Shown in pieces: positions 25,201 through 32,311 of a stretch of 34,788 bases of DNA. Each line of letters starts with the position of its first letter. The stretch's first letter is position 1. The stretch is from an uncultured Lachnospiraceae bacterium (GTDB lineage: Bacteria > Bacillota > Clostridia > Lachnospirales > Lachnospiraceae). The position numbers and the translations under genes are program-made. The stretch spans positions 1-34,788 of the forward strand of contig CADABA010000009.1 of the NCBI GenBank assembly GCA_902785985.1, in the 5' to 3' direction. The notes beneath the pieces are model-generated. The model saw only the letters and a list, made by a program, of their open reading frames with translations. It made no database searches and was not told the DNA's origin.

Positions 25201-27288
25201 CTCCTTGGAATCCTTGTGCAGACACAGAATGAGCTTTCTGAAAATGTCTGCGCGCCGGGCTTTGACTTTATGAGTCAGACCGAGTTTTCGGATCTCTTCT
25301 ATGAGAAAGTACGGGCAATTCAGCCGGATTTTGAGAGAAATCAGTTCAATAATATGCGGATATCCGATTTTATTACGGTTTGCCGCACACTTGTCCTCCG
25401 CGGGAACTTTAAGGGTGACCCGAAGGAAATTATTGCGGAAGCTGCTGTACAGCGGAAGCACCTGCCGGAACAGAAGGCGATGACGCAGCTGCAGTCGGTC
25501 GTTGAGTATCTTGCTGCCGAGGCGGTAAAGAGCGGGATCCGGGAGGTCAGAAAGCTGTGGCTTCCGGTCCTTTCAGGCAGGCTGTACCTCAGCGAACTGA
25601 AAAGCTTTAAGGGAAGATGCTTTGACGGACAGAACTGGCCGTCCGTGCCGAGGCGGTTCCGTCTGAGTGCAACGGTCGGATTCGGCGATGATCCCGAGAA
25701 TCAGGCGCAGATGGATGTCGGAATCGATTTTGCGTCGGGCGGTCATCACATGGTCTGCGGAACAGTGTCGACAGGAAAATCCACATTCCTGCAGACAGCG
25801 GTCTTTTCACTCTGCTCACACTATACACCGGAGCAGCTGAATGTATATGCGCTGGATTTCAGCTCGCAGATGCTCACAGTGTTTGAAAAATCGGTCCATG
25901 TAGGCGGTATCCTCACGGATGCGGATCTGGAGACAGATCGGATCGCAAAGTTCTTCACGCTGATCGGAAAGATCATTTCCGAGAGAAGACGGCTCTTTAA
26001 GGGGACGAATTTCACGGACTATGTCAATCAGAACGGATGGACGATCCCCGCGATCCTTATCGTGATCGACAACTACGGAAGCTTTCATGAGAAAACGGGA
26101 GAGACATACGATGCAATCATGAGCCAGCTGGTCAAAGAGGGCGTAGGATACGGTATTTTCCTGCTGGTCTCCTCAGGCGGTATCGGAGCCAAGGAGATCC
26201 CGACCAGGATGGCTGAGAATTTCCGGACCGGCATCTGCCTTGAGATGCAGGATGTCTATGCATATGGCGAGATCTTACATGTTCTGCGTCCGGAAGTCAT
26301 TCCGGAAGCAAATGTAAAGGGACGCGGCCTGATCGGTTACGGCAACAAGATCATCGAGTTCCAGACGGCGCTTGCAGCGGAGTCGGCGGAAGGACCTTTG
26401 CGGAACGATATGATACGCGAGAAGATCGAGCGGATGAACGCCGCGTGGAGAAAGCTTCCGGCGAGACAGATCCCGACCATTCCGGACAAACCGGTGAGGG
26501 AGCAGTTCGTCAGACTTCCGGATTATCTGGAGATGCTGAAAGATCCGCGTAAACTTCCTGCAGCTTATAATGAGGAGGATGCGGAAATCTACGGACCGGA
26601 TCTGTTCGAACATTATCTGTTCTTTGTCACCGGTACGAGAGGCAGCGGAAAGTCTGTCTATATGAAGAATCTCATTCTGTCTGCGACGGACAGAAAAGAG
26701 ACGAATCTGATCTTCGAGAACAGGGATAACACATTTGAAGGGATTTCAAAAGATCTCGGGATCCGTCGGGCAGTCGACGGCGGGACGACTTATGAGCTTT
26801 TGAAGTATGTCTATGAGGAAATGGGAAAAAGGATCCCGCTCAAGAAAAAGTGTCTGGATAACAGGCTTTCCGAGGAGGAGACCTTTAATGCGCTTCTTAC
26901 GACGCAGAGGATCAATCTCTTTATCGCTGATCTGGGAAGCTTTATCCGCGAGATCGAAGATCCGGCCTCTCCTGCTGTGAACGCGAAGTCCGTCGTTGAG
27001 CTGATCGCTGCGAAGGGCCGTTTCTATAACGTCTATGTCTACGCAGAGATCAAGGATGCAGATCAGATGACGCTCATGTCGAATCCGACGGTCCGGGAGA
27101 TGTGCGATACATGCGCAGGTGTCCGGTTTGGAGGACGGCTCAATGATACGAAACAGAGGATGTTTGAGTTTGCCAATGTAAGCTTCAGAGATGTCGGAAG
27201 GAGCCTGAAACCCGGCATAGGAATCATACCGTCCGAGGATAAGCAGGCAAAGACCGAGAAAATTGTTGTTCCGATGTACAGAGGTTGA
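22282..27288 (+). CDS. essC: Type VII secretion ATPase EssC (FHA-FHA-TM-three ATPase domains)
   Basis: The motor and channel subunit of the secretion system. The start at 22282 (ATG with GGGGGGA upstream) is chosen over a GTG at 22237. It has 1668 residues: two N-terminal FHA-like domains (about 20-110 and 110-195, the second with SHCEIEM...STNGTYV); two membrane segments (about 265-285 and 296-318); an intermediate domain; then three FtsK/SpoIIIE ATPase domains. Domain 1 has Walker A AGTTGSGKS (about 715) and Walker B LLIIIDEFAEL. Domain 2 has CGTVSTGKST (about 1160) and LIVIDN. Domain 3 has TGTRGSGKS (about 1450) and LFIADLG, so all three P-loops are intact, whereas in many EssC proteins the later sites are degenerate. 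Family motifs ILATQRPAG and ELFQSGWSGA are present. Confidence 0.96.
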   Translation: MSIVLSMYSISAFREVFLMDRGNPMMQIMIEKKLFGLHRDVILHLEKDEKRGWWLRPGDYRVSSNLNHMPLPEGASIRDGVNLDIEVSGSHFTILAYEQTNPFNVYRKYPLEANGVITVGALENNVICYSLENLVTRASHCEIEMRNGSAYIIDRSTNGTYVNLQRIRKNSPVALHFGDSIRIFRLNIVYLGSMIAVHAREGFTVHRQQLSAEQIDQLSAEPGKKKDAGVVEFHRAPRIMPVLFTEPVEIEAPPNRQEIPKMPLFMRIGPSFTMALPMLITAFMSIVLANTNGTGRSAFMYTGIIMALTSASVGVFWAIKNMRYQERMHAENEENRVRRYGNYLEDIKRYLDRCYHENQKKLNTYYISADRCCELDESFGILWNRNATHPDFMSYRIGMGSVKYQQDIIIPKERLMMIDDSLVDQPRVIRDEYKTLTNVPVLLDIRKEHLIGVVGQKSRSEAVDVVRTLITQIVTANCYTDVKLALIYDGMSDIDRDAWNFMYWFPHVWSEDRKIRYIATNPDETGDVFYALAQIFRNRMEEDNASKSGIAKPQYIMIVADPRLIEGSIIANFVFERKTDLGLSTIFLADRMMNLPNDCECIVNCAANSIIYTHDLFENGNEVIFDKVQPEQVAKLAKTLGNIRVTESGEDGEIPNMLSFFDMYGVTAPEGLNASERWKLSDPASTMKALVGFKGGNRPCYLDLHEKYHGPHGLVAGTTGSGKSETLQTYILSLAVNYSPEDVGFFIIDYKGGGMANLFEGLPHMIGAISNLSGNQVKRAMISINSEIHRRQRVFAEYGVNRIDAYTSLYKAGEADEPMQHLLIIIDEFAELKREQPEFMKELISVAQVGRSLGVHLILATQRPAGTVDSNIWANSRFKLCLRVQNKEDSMEMLHRTDAAFLTQTGRCYMQVGNDEIFELFQSGWSGASYDRELGGRSILIAQMLSASGKVDLAGNHAKLRLKEEQKVKWVRQLLGILVQTQNELSENVCAPGFDFMSQTEFSDLFYEKVRAIQPDFERNQFNNMRISDFITVCRTLVLRGNFKGDPKEIIAEAAVQRKHLPEQKAMTQLQSVVEYLAAEAVKSGIREVRKLWLPVLSGRLYLSELKSFKGRCFDGQNWPSVPRRFRLSATVGFGDDPENQAQMDVGIDFASGGHHMVCGTVSTGKSTFLQTAVFSLCSHYTPEQLNVYALDFSSQMLTVFEKSVHVGGILTDADLETDRIAKFFTLIGKIISERRRLFKGTNFTDYVNQNGWTIPAILIVIDNYGSFHEKTGETYDAIMSQLVKEGVGYGIFLLVSSGGIGAKEIPTRMAENFRTGICLEMQDVYAYGEILHVLRPEVIPEANVKGRGLIGYGNKIIEFQTALAAESAEGPLRNDMIREKIERMNAAWRKLPARQIPTIPDKPVREQFVRLPDYLEMLKDPRKLPAAYNEEDAEIYGPDLFEHYLFFVTGTRGSGKSVYMKNLILSATDRKETNLIFENRDNTFEGISKDLGIRRAVDGGTTYELLKYVYEEMGKRIPLKKKCLDNRLSEEETFNALLTTQRINLFIADLGSFIREIEDPASPAVNAKSVVELIAAKGRFYNVYVYAEIKDADQMTLMSNPTVREMCDTCAGVRFGGRLNDTKQRMFEFANVSFRDVGRSLKPGIGIIPSEDKQAKTEKIVVPMYRG

Positions 27289-27291
27289 CCA

Positions 27292-28002
27292 ATGATCAAT
27301 GTTGTTGCATATGACAGAAGGGCTGCGGAGCGCGATGCGATCCGCAGTTCGCTCTGGAAAAAAATCGAGAGACTTCCTGATCAGGATATGGAATTCCGGG
27401 AGGCGGAAAACACTGCGGAACTTCATTCCGTACTCGAAGAGCAGACAGATCCGGATCTGCTGTATTATGAATTTTTGAAGGGGCAGACGATCAGCGAGCT
27501 GCGGTCCCTGCGGAAGCGGTGTGAGGACTCTCTGCTCATGCTGATCACCGACACAACGGTGTCGCCCCTTGAATATCTGAAGCCGGGAATAGCTCCCGAC
27601 TCTCTCCTGCTGCGCCCATATACACGGGAAATGCTGTCCGAGATCAACGGAGAGTTCGTTCAGACTTATCTCGACCGCACGGAGGAGGATGACGGAGAGA
27701 AGTTCATGGTGGAGACGAAGAGCGGCAAGATATTCATTTCCTTTTCCAAAATATTCTACTTTGAAGCCCGGGACAAAAGACTTTTTGTACGGACAGCGGA
27801 CGAAGAATACCCCTTCTACGGTACGATCGACGCGCTCGGCCCTGCCCTGCCGTCAGGATTTCGGCGCTGTCACCGGAGCTATATCATCAATGTGGGGAAA
27901 ATTTCCCGGGTGGCATATGCGGACAATGAGATCGAGATGGGAGACGGGATGTTTGTGCCGGTCTCGAGGCGCTATAAGAAGGAGTTCCGGGAAATCGGGT
28001 GA
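27292..28002 (+). CDS. LytTR-type transcription regulator with pseudo-receiver
   Basis: A DNA-binding regulator of 236 residues. The N-terminal half has the receiver fold pattern (NVVAYDRR, PDLLYYEF, LLMLITD, SLLLRPY). The phospho-acceptor Asp position is Glu60 and the conserved Lys is Arg, so ordinary phosphorylation is unlikely and Glu may mimic the active state. The C-terminal half (about 135-236) is a LytTR domain (KIFISFSKIFYFEARDKR...FRRCHRSYIINVGKI...VSRRYKKEF). It starts 3 bp after the EssC stop, with AGAGGTTG inside EssC, so it is coupled to it. No histidine kinase is adjacent. Paired LytTR-type repeats lie upstream of its own operon. Confidence 0.9.
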   Translation: MINVVAYDRRAAERDAIRSSLWKKIERLPDQDMEFREAENTAELHSVLEEQTDPDLLYYEFLKGQTISELRSLRKRCEDSLLMLITDTTVSPLEYLKPGIAPDSLLLRPYTREMLSEINGEFVQTYLDRTEEDDGEKFMVETKSGKIFISFSKIFYFEARDKRLFVRTADEEYPFYGTIDALGPALPSGFRRCHRSYIINVGKISRVAYADNEIEMGDGMFVPVSRRYKKEFREIG

Positions 28003-28117
28003 GATGCGCCGTGTCCGGGAGTTCCTGCAGAGTTCTGCATAAGAAAGCCTGTATGACAAAAACGGTCCGGAAAAAGAGAACCGGCCTGAGCATCGAAAAA
28101 GGCACTTTATATCGGAC

Positions 28118-28146
28118 TTTACGCCCGGTAAGGACCGTAGTATACC
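28118..28146 (+). promoter_or_regulatory. Weak internal promoter candidate
   Basis: TTTACG (28118-28123), 17 bp, TATACC (28141-28146), in the 170-bp gap before the gene at 28173. No terminator precedes it, so it could be supplementary. Confidence 0.3.
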
Positions 28147-28172
28147 TGAGATGAACGGAACACGGAGGAAAA

Positions 28173-28820
28173 ATGGACAGATCTCTATATTTATCAGAAA
28201 ACGAGCTTTACGTCCTTCTGCACCTTAGCGGAGCGCACCGGGTGACATGCTTTCCTCTCAGATCACCGGACAATGCGGAGATGAGACGGACGCTCTTTGC
28301 GCTTTTTCAAAGAGGACTCGTAAAAAATGAAGGGGAGAAATTTGTCGCAGCCGGATATTGGGGAGATGTTTTCAGCCGGCTGTACGTCTCGCCAAGGCTC
28401 TATTGGCTTTCGAACGAGGATACATCCGTACCGGAAGTTCTTGTCTATGCGGGAGCCGGCGCGGAGAAAACATTCATTTGTCTTGAAAATGTCAGCGACG
28501 AAAATAAGGGGCAGTTCCGAATATCGATGATTCCGGAAGGAGAAATCACTGAGTTCCTTACGGACAGCGGGAACTTCCCGGAGATCCATCTGGAAGAGGA
28601 AGACCGGTATGAGATCGAGAATACGCGTCTTCCGGATCCGCTTTCGGGAGACGGTCTGCCGATCCTTAAGATCCGGGAATTCGCGAACGGGGAGACCGGG
28701 GAGAAAAGGCAGATCATGCTGGAACGCCGGGGTGCGCTCATTTACTGCAAAATTCTGGACAGCGGGGAGATCCGGATGGAAGCCGCTGTGAAGGAGACAG
28801 CCGCCCGCATTATATGCTGA
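28173..28820 (+). CDS. EspG-like type VII secretion accessory protein (tentative)
   Basis: 215 residues with no membrane segment, so cytoplasmic. CGGAGGAAAA precedes the ATG. The N-terminal pattern, LSENELYVLLHLSGAHRVTC followed by FPLRSP, then MRRTLFALFQRGLV and a predicted strand/helix (SRLYVSPRLYWLS), resembles the opening of mycobacterial EspG proteins. Those chaperone secreted helical pairs (PE/PPE) before export. The middle and C-terminal parts (VPEVLVYAGAGAEKTFICLE, IPEGEITEFLTD, RQIMLERRGALIYCKILDSG) would be the beta-sheet core. It lies between the regulator and EsaB and just upstream of four WXG100-like genes, a sensible place for a chaperone. The match is from pattern memory. A winged-helix protein is an alternative. 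Confidence 0.6.
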   Translation: MDRSLYLSENELYVLLHLSGAHRVTCFPLRSPDNAEMRRTLFALFQRGLVKNEGEKFVAAGYWGDVFSRLYVSPRLYWLSNEDTSVPEVLVYAGAGAEKTFICLENVSDENKGQFRISMIPEGEITEFLTDSGNFPEIHLEEEDRYEIENTRLPDPLSGDGLPILKIREFANGETGEKRQIMLERRGALIYCKILDSGEIRMEAAVKETAARIIC

Positions 28821-28879
28821 GAAGATGCGCATGAACGTAAGAATGTCCCCTGTGTAAGCCGCAGGTCAAGGAGGATACT

Positions 28880-29128
28880 ATGATCGTAGTGAATATAACC
28901 GTTCCCGGACTGGAGAACGTTTATAATTTGAATATCGAGGAAGAAGTCACGGTAAAGGAGATCATCGAGGAGGTCAGTGAGCTGATCAGCCAGAAAGAGC
29001 ACACGGACCTCAGAGGAGATATCAATGAGATGATCCTCGGATCTAAGGATCTGGGAATCGTGTTCAGGAGAGAAAAGAAGCTCAGCGATTACGGGATTCG
29101 TACGGGAGCGGAGCTCATCCTGGTCTGA
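28880..29128 (+). CDS. esaB: YukD/EsaB ubiquitin-like type VII component
   Basis: 82 residues, the usual size for this family. A ubiquitin-like beta-grasp pattern runs throughout: VVNITVPG...YNLNIEEEVTVKEII, ILGSKDLGIVFRREKKLSDYGIRTGAELILV. GGAGG precedes the ATG. In Bacillus and Staphylococcus, YukD/EsaB is required for or modulates secretion, in the cytoplasm. It is normally encoded near the Esx and EssC genes, as here. No di-glycine tail, consistent with a non-conjugating role. Confidence 0.93.
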   Translation: MIVVNITVPGLENVYNLNIEEEVTVKEIIEEVSELISQKEHTDLRGDINEMILGSKDLGIVFRREKKLSDYGIRTGAELILV

Positions 29129-29152
29129 CCTGCCAAATATCTGATTTTGTGT

Positions 29153-29204
29153 ACCGTTCGTCGGAAAAGGGTCAGAGGAACAGGACGATGATGTAAAGTA
29201 TAAT
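29153..29204 (+). promoter_or_regulatory. LytTR half-site and promoter of the second WXG100 group
   Basis: ACCGTTCGT (29153-29161) is an exact match to the LytTR 9-mer and continues CGGAAA as at 21113. The position 21 bp upstream (GCCAAATAT, 29132-29140) is only a poor partner. TATAAT lies at 29199-29204, 37 bp after the half-site, the same spacing as at 21113/21151. Confidence 0.65.
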
Positions 29205-29350
29205 TACAAAAACTTCTCTCATGCATTCATGTGACGGATGCCGGGGAAAAAATAATTTCCCGGGAAGGGCATCCGGACACGGCCGGCACGGATGCATGCG
29301 GAAAGTTTCAGAGCATTAGCATAAACAAAAAGAAGGAAGACACTGGGCTT

Positions 29351-29692
29351 ATGAGAGTATATCCGGAATTGATAATCGAAAAGAGCGATGACCTGACATC
29401 CGTCGCCAGAAATCTTCGGATGATCGGGGCTGAAATAGATCGCGTCCGCAGCGCACTCTCAGGACAGGAAGGCCTCGGCAGATGTCAGGATGCTCTCAGG
29501 GAAATGGAACAGGAAACGGAGGACCTTGTCGCGGATCTGATCATGCTGTCGGCTGCACTCGATGATATAGGTACAATGTATATACAGTGCGAACAGAACG
29601 CGGAAAGGGATGTTGAGGACGGCGCGGCAGCGCCTCCCGTCTACGGACGTGCCCCTTCACTGACTGCTGTGAGTGAGGGTCTGTATTTCTGA
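29351..29692 (+). CDS. WXG100-like helical protein without the W-x-G turn
   Basis: 113 residues from the ATG at 29351, preferred to a GTG at 29231 that lies too close to the predicted transcription start and lacks a ribosome site. GGAAG is rather far (about 11 nt) from the ATG. Two predicted helices (DDLTSVARNLRMIGAEIDRV and CQDALREMEQETEDLVADLI) are joined by LSGQEGLGRC, with no Trp. The C-terminal tail is about 25 residues (AAAPPVYGRAPS). It is first in a run of four similar genes behind a LytTR-type promoter, so probably a secreted partner or substrate. Confidence 0.75.
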   Translation: MRVYPELIIEKSDDLTSVARNLRMIGAEIDRVRSALSGQEGLGRCQDALREMEQETEDLVADLIMLSAALDDIGTMYIQCEQNAERDVEDGAAAPPVYGRAPSLTAVSEGLYF

Positions 29693-29717
29693 CCGGCCGG
29701 GCCGGCAAGGAGGAAAA

Positions 29718-30017
29718 ATGAAAGTAATTGAGACGAATACGGAGACCATGCAGACGGACGTCAGGGCTGTGGATGATTTGATCGGCCAGCTTACCGGAGA
29801 TATGCGGAATCTCGTATCCTGCGCCGATCGGATCGCGGCAATGTGGACAGGTGACGCGAAAGATATCTATGATATGGAGCTGCGGTCAGAGCTCACAGCA
29901 ATGAACGAGCTGATAAAAAATGTGCAGGAGCTGAATCGCGGAACGGACAGTGCCCGCGGACGTTATGTGGACTGCGAGTCGCGTGTAGCGGGTATCATCG
30001 CTTCAATCGAAGTATAA
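29718..30017 (+). CDS. WXG100 protein with WTG turn
   Basis: 99 residues. The start at 29718 is fixed by AAGGAGG 6 nt upstream; the frame is open back to 29673. Helix, then AAMWTGDAKDIYDMEL with W-x-G intact, then a second helix ending GIIASIEV. It follows the gene at 29351 by 25 bp and precedes another WXG100 gene by 39 bp. Probable type VII substrate. Confidence 0.88.
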   Translation: MKVIETNTETMQTDVRAVDDLIGQLTGDMRNLVSCADRIAAMWTGDAKDIYDMELRSELTAMNELIKNVQELNRGTDSARGRYVDCESRVAGIIASIEV

Positions 30018-30056
30018 AAGGACATATAAAGAGGGGTTCTGCCCGAAGGAGGGAAT

Positions 30057-30374
30057 ATGGCAGGGATAGTTCTTTCCGTAAAGCCTGAAGAACTTGAGGC
30101 TGAAGTGGAGAATATGAAAGCGTATTTAAAGACACTGAAAGTGCATTTCGACGCGATCAGTGATAAAATGAAGAATACGAGCTACTACTGGCGCGGGGAT
30201 GCGGGAGATTCAGACCGTATCGAATTTGCAAATGCCGCCCGCACCTTTGATTCGATCTATGTGAGTCTTGCAAAACAGCCGGATAAACTTCTTCAGATCG
30301 CGGGAATTTATAAGAGTACTGAGAATAAGATAGATTCGATGAATGACATGCTCATAACAGACATCTTTGTATAA
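30057..30374 (+). CDS. WXG100-like protein with WRG turn
   Basis: 105 residues; GGAGGG precedes the ATG. Two helices surround SYYWRGDAGDSDRIEF. The second helix is long and ends MNDMLITDIFV. The low similarity to its neighbours outside the turn suggests an old duplication or a distinct partner. Part of the four-gene run 29351-30763. Confidence 0.85.
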   Translation: MAGIVLSVKPEELEAEVENMKAYLKTLKVHFDAISDKMKNTSYYWRGDAGDSDRIEFANAARTFDSIYVSLAKQPDKLLQIAGIYKSTENKIDSMNDMLITDIFV

Positions 30375-30436
30375 GGATATCGGCATCCGAACGGATGGGG
30401 CAGACATGCACAGATGTTTACAGAGGAGAAAAGATC

Positions 30437-30763
30437 ATGGCTATTAAATTCGATTATGAGTCAACTATACGCCAGGCGGAAAAGCTCGAGGAGCTTGCGG
30501 CGAGGCTGAAATCGATCGCACAGAACGATCTGGAGGATATTCTCTCCGAGGTGAACCAGGGATGGCAGGGAGAGAATGCGGCAAAGTTCCTCGACAAGGG
30601 GGACAGGATGAAAGGCAAAGTGCTTCTTTCCAGTGATAATCTGAGAAGAATTGCGGTTACACTGCGTCAGATGGCAGGAAATCTTCAGAGAAGCGAACAG
30701 GAAGCAGCACGGATTGCCGCCCGGCAGACAGGGGGAGCCGTACAGGGACCGAACGGAAATTAA
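30437..30763 (+). CDS. WXG100 protein with WQG turn
   Basis: 108 residues. The start at 30437 follows GAGGAG by 6 nt; the open frame back to 30395 has no ribosome site. Helix 1 (STIRQAEKLEELAARLKSI), then NQGWQGENAAKFL with canonical W-x-G, then helix 2 (LLSSDNLRRIAVTLRQMAGN) and an Ala/Arg/Gln tail ending GPNGN. This is the most classical Esx protein of the second group. The 171-bp gap to the next gene shows a ctgcagtcagac-type short repeat (30883-30905) but no terminator. Confidence 0.9.
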   Translation: MAIKFDYESTIRQAEKLEELAARLKSIAQNDLEDILSEVNQGWQGENAAKFLDKGDRMKGKVLLSSDNLRRIAVTLRQMAGNLQRSEQEAARIAARQTGGAVQGPNGN

Positions 30764-30934
30764 CGACATCCTGGCCGTATCCGAAGGCTCACTCGCGGGA
30801 AAAAGGTACAGGATTTTTGGTCAGTGTCAGCTGACATACTGCCAGACCGAAAGCTCTTTTGCGGTGGCATACAGGATTGCTGTCTGCAGTCAGACCGGAG
30901 ACTGCAGGCTGCGGCCGGTTTACGGAGGAATTTT

Positions 30935-32254
30935 ATGAGATGTTCAAGGTGCGGTGCTGAGCTGAACCCCAATGCATATTTCTGTATAAAATGCGGGGCA
31001 AGGGTCCTGGCTCAGAATAACGGGGCAGGCGCTCAGAGTACAAATAACAATATTTATGGAAGTTCTGATCCTGGAACGGCTTCCTTTGATGGGCCGGGAC
31101 AGAGAAACGGAATGGGCCAGCATGCAGGAAGCCGCGACAGTCAGATGACCGCGGCTTACAGCAATGTGGGGGAAAATCCTGCAAATAATCCCGGGAATGA
31201 ATCTACGTCTGCCTATGGAAATGTTACTCAGGGTGGGAATGGATACAGCAACCGGGGCAGTGGACCATACGCGTCAGATCCCGGTAACGATCCTTATGGA
31301 CCGCAGATATATGGCGGGAGCAGGACTGCGCCTCCTGTGAGGGGGGAAAATTCGCCCTATGATGACATGGGGACGGCACATTTCAACAGCATCGACGGGA
31401 ATAACGATACGGACCATTTCACCACGGGTTATCCCGGTCAGGAGCCCGGTCCTCCGATTTCGTCGATACCCGACAGTCCTGATATTCCTTCGGGCGGACC
31501 TGGCGAAGATGGAGGGTCTCGAAATCCGAATGGCGGTTTTTCCATCCTGATCGCGTGCGAGATCATTGCAATTTTTGTAGTCGGAGCAGTCCTTGTAGCT
31601 CTTCTGTTTTTTAGAGACGAGCTTCCGATTCTGCGTCCTGACAGCAGTACTACCACTTCCTCGGACTCAGACGCAAGGCCCACAGTGACGGTAACGCCGA
31701 CGATCGTACCCACAACTGTACCGACAACAGTACCGACAACTGTACCTACGACTGTGCCGACCAAAACGCCGACACCGACACCGACGCCTTCACCTACTGT
31801 GCCGACCAGTCCGCCTGTACCGACTACCCAGCCGACACCTGTACCGACCACGCCGGCACCGGTGCCGACCAAACCTCCTGCTGTAGAGACGATCAGCTGC
31901 TATAATGGTGTGCAGGCACCGGCATCTGAGTTTGTCTTTCCGTATAGCAGCCAGCGGTATCTGACGCAGGCAGAGCTGGACTCTTTATACGGTGACAGAG
32001 ACTATATGCATATGCAGTCACAGCTTGCGATCAATGAGATCTTTGCGAGGTACGGATATACCTTTGTCAAGGATACGCCGACGGCGCAGGATGCGAGAAA
32101 TCATTTTGAAGGACGCAGCTGGTATGTCACCCTCCAGGGGATGTGTCCTACTAATAATTCGGACGATTTGAAAAATTATTATATGAATGCCTATGAGCAG
32201 GAAAATATCAGGATGCTGAATGAATGGCAGATGGAAAATGATGTCTACTATTAA
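30935..32254 (+). CDS. Zinc-ribbon membrane protein with Thr-Pro stalk and YARHG domain
   Basis: 439 residues from the ATG at 30935 (GGAGG 5-10 nt upstream). The N-terminal zinc ribbon CSRCG...CIKCG (Cys 3, 6, 17, 20) is cytoplasmic. A Gly/Asn/Pro/Ser-rich disordered region of about 170 residues follows, then one membrane segment (about 202-226, ILIACEIIAIFVVGAVLVALLF) and a stalk of TVPT/PTPTP repeats (about 245-310). Last is a YARHG-type domain (YLTQAELDSLYGD...LAINEIFARYGYTF...HFEGRSWY, about 343-420). YARHG domains occur on surface proteins of Bacillota and are thought to contact the cell wall. Same beginning as the protein at 17672 but a different ending. It is co-directional with the WXG100 run and the kinase at 32312. 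Confidence 0.9.
   Translation: MRCSRCGAELNPNAYFCIKCGARVLAQNNGAGAQSTNNNIYGSSDPGTASFDGPGQRNGMGQHAGSRDSQMTAAYSNVGENPANNPGNESTSAYGNVTQGGNGYSNRGSGPYASDPGNDPYGPQIYGGSRTAPPVRGENSPYDDMGTAHFNSIDGNNDTDHFTTGYPGQEPGPPISSIPDSPDIPSGGPGEDGGSRNPNGGFSILIACEIIAIFVVGAVLVALLFFRDELPILRPDSSTTTSSDSDARPTVTVTPTIVPTTVPTTVPTTVPTTVPTKTPTPTPTPSPTVPTSPPVPTTQPTPVPTTPAPVPTKPPAVETISCYNGVQAPASEFVFPYSSQRYLTQAELDSLYGDRDYMHMQSQLAINEIFARYGYTFVKDTPTAQDARNHFEGRSWYVTLQGMCPTNNSDDLKNYYMNAYEQENIRMLNEWQMENDVYY
31693..31880 (+). repeat. Thr-Pro stalk coding repeat
   Basis: Near-perfect 12-bp units ACAGTACCGACA (TVPT codons) and then ACGCCGACACCG (TPTP codons) in frame inside the YARHG protein. Similar ACCGACTGC-type repeats code the stalks at 4350-4440 and 33800-33915. 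Confidence 0.8.
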
Positions 32255-32311
32255 TGCTTCCGGCTGCCGATGCATAAGGCCGGCCCTCGAAAGAACAGCA
32301 ATGAGGAACTT

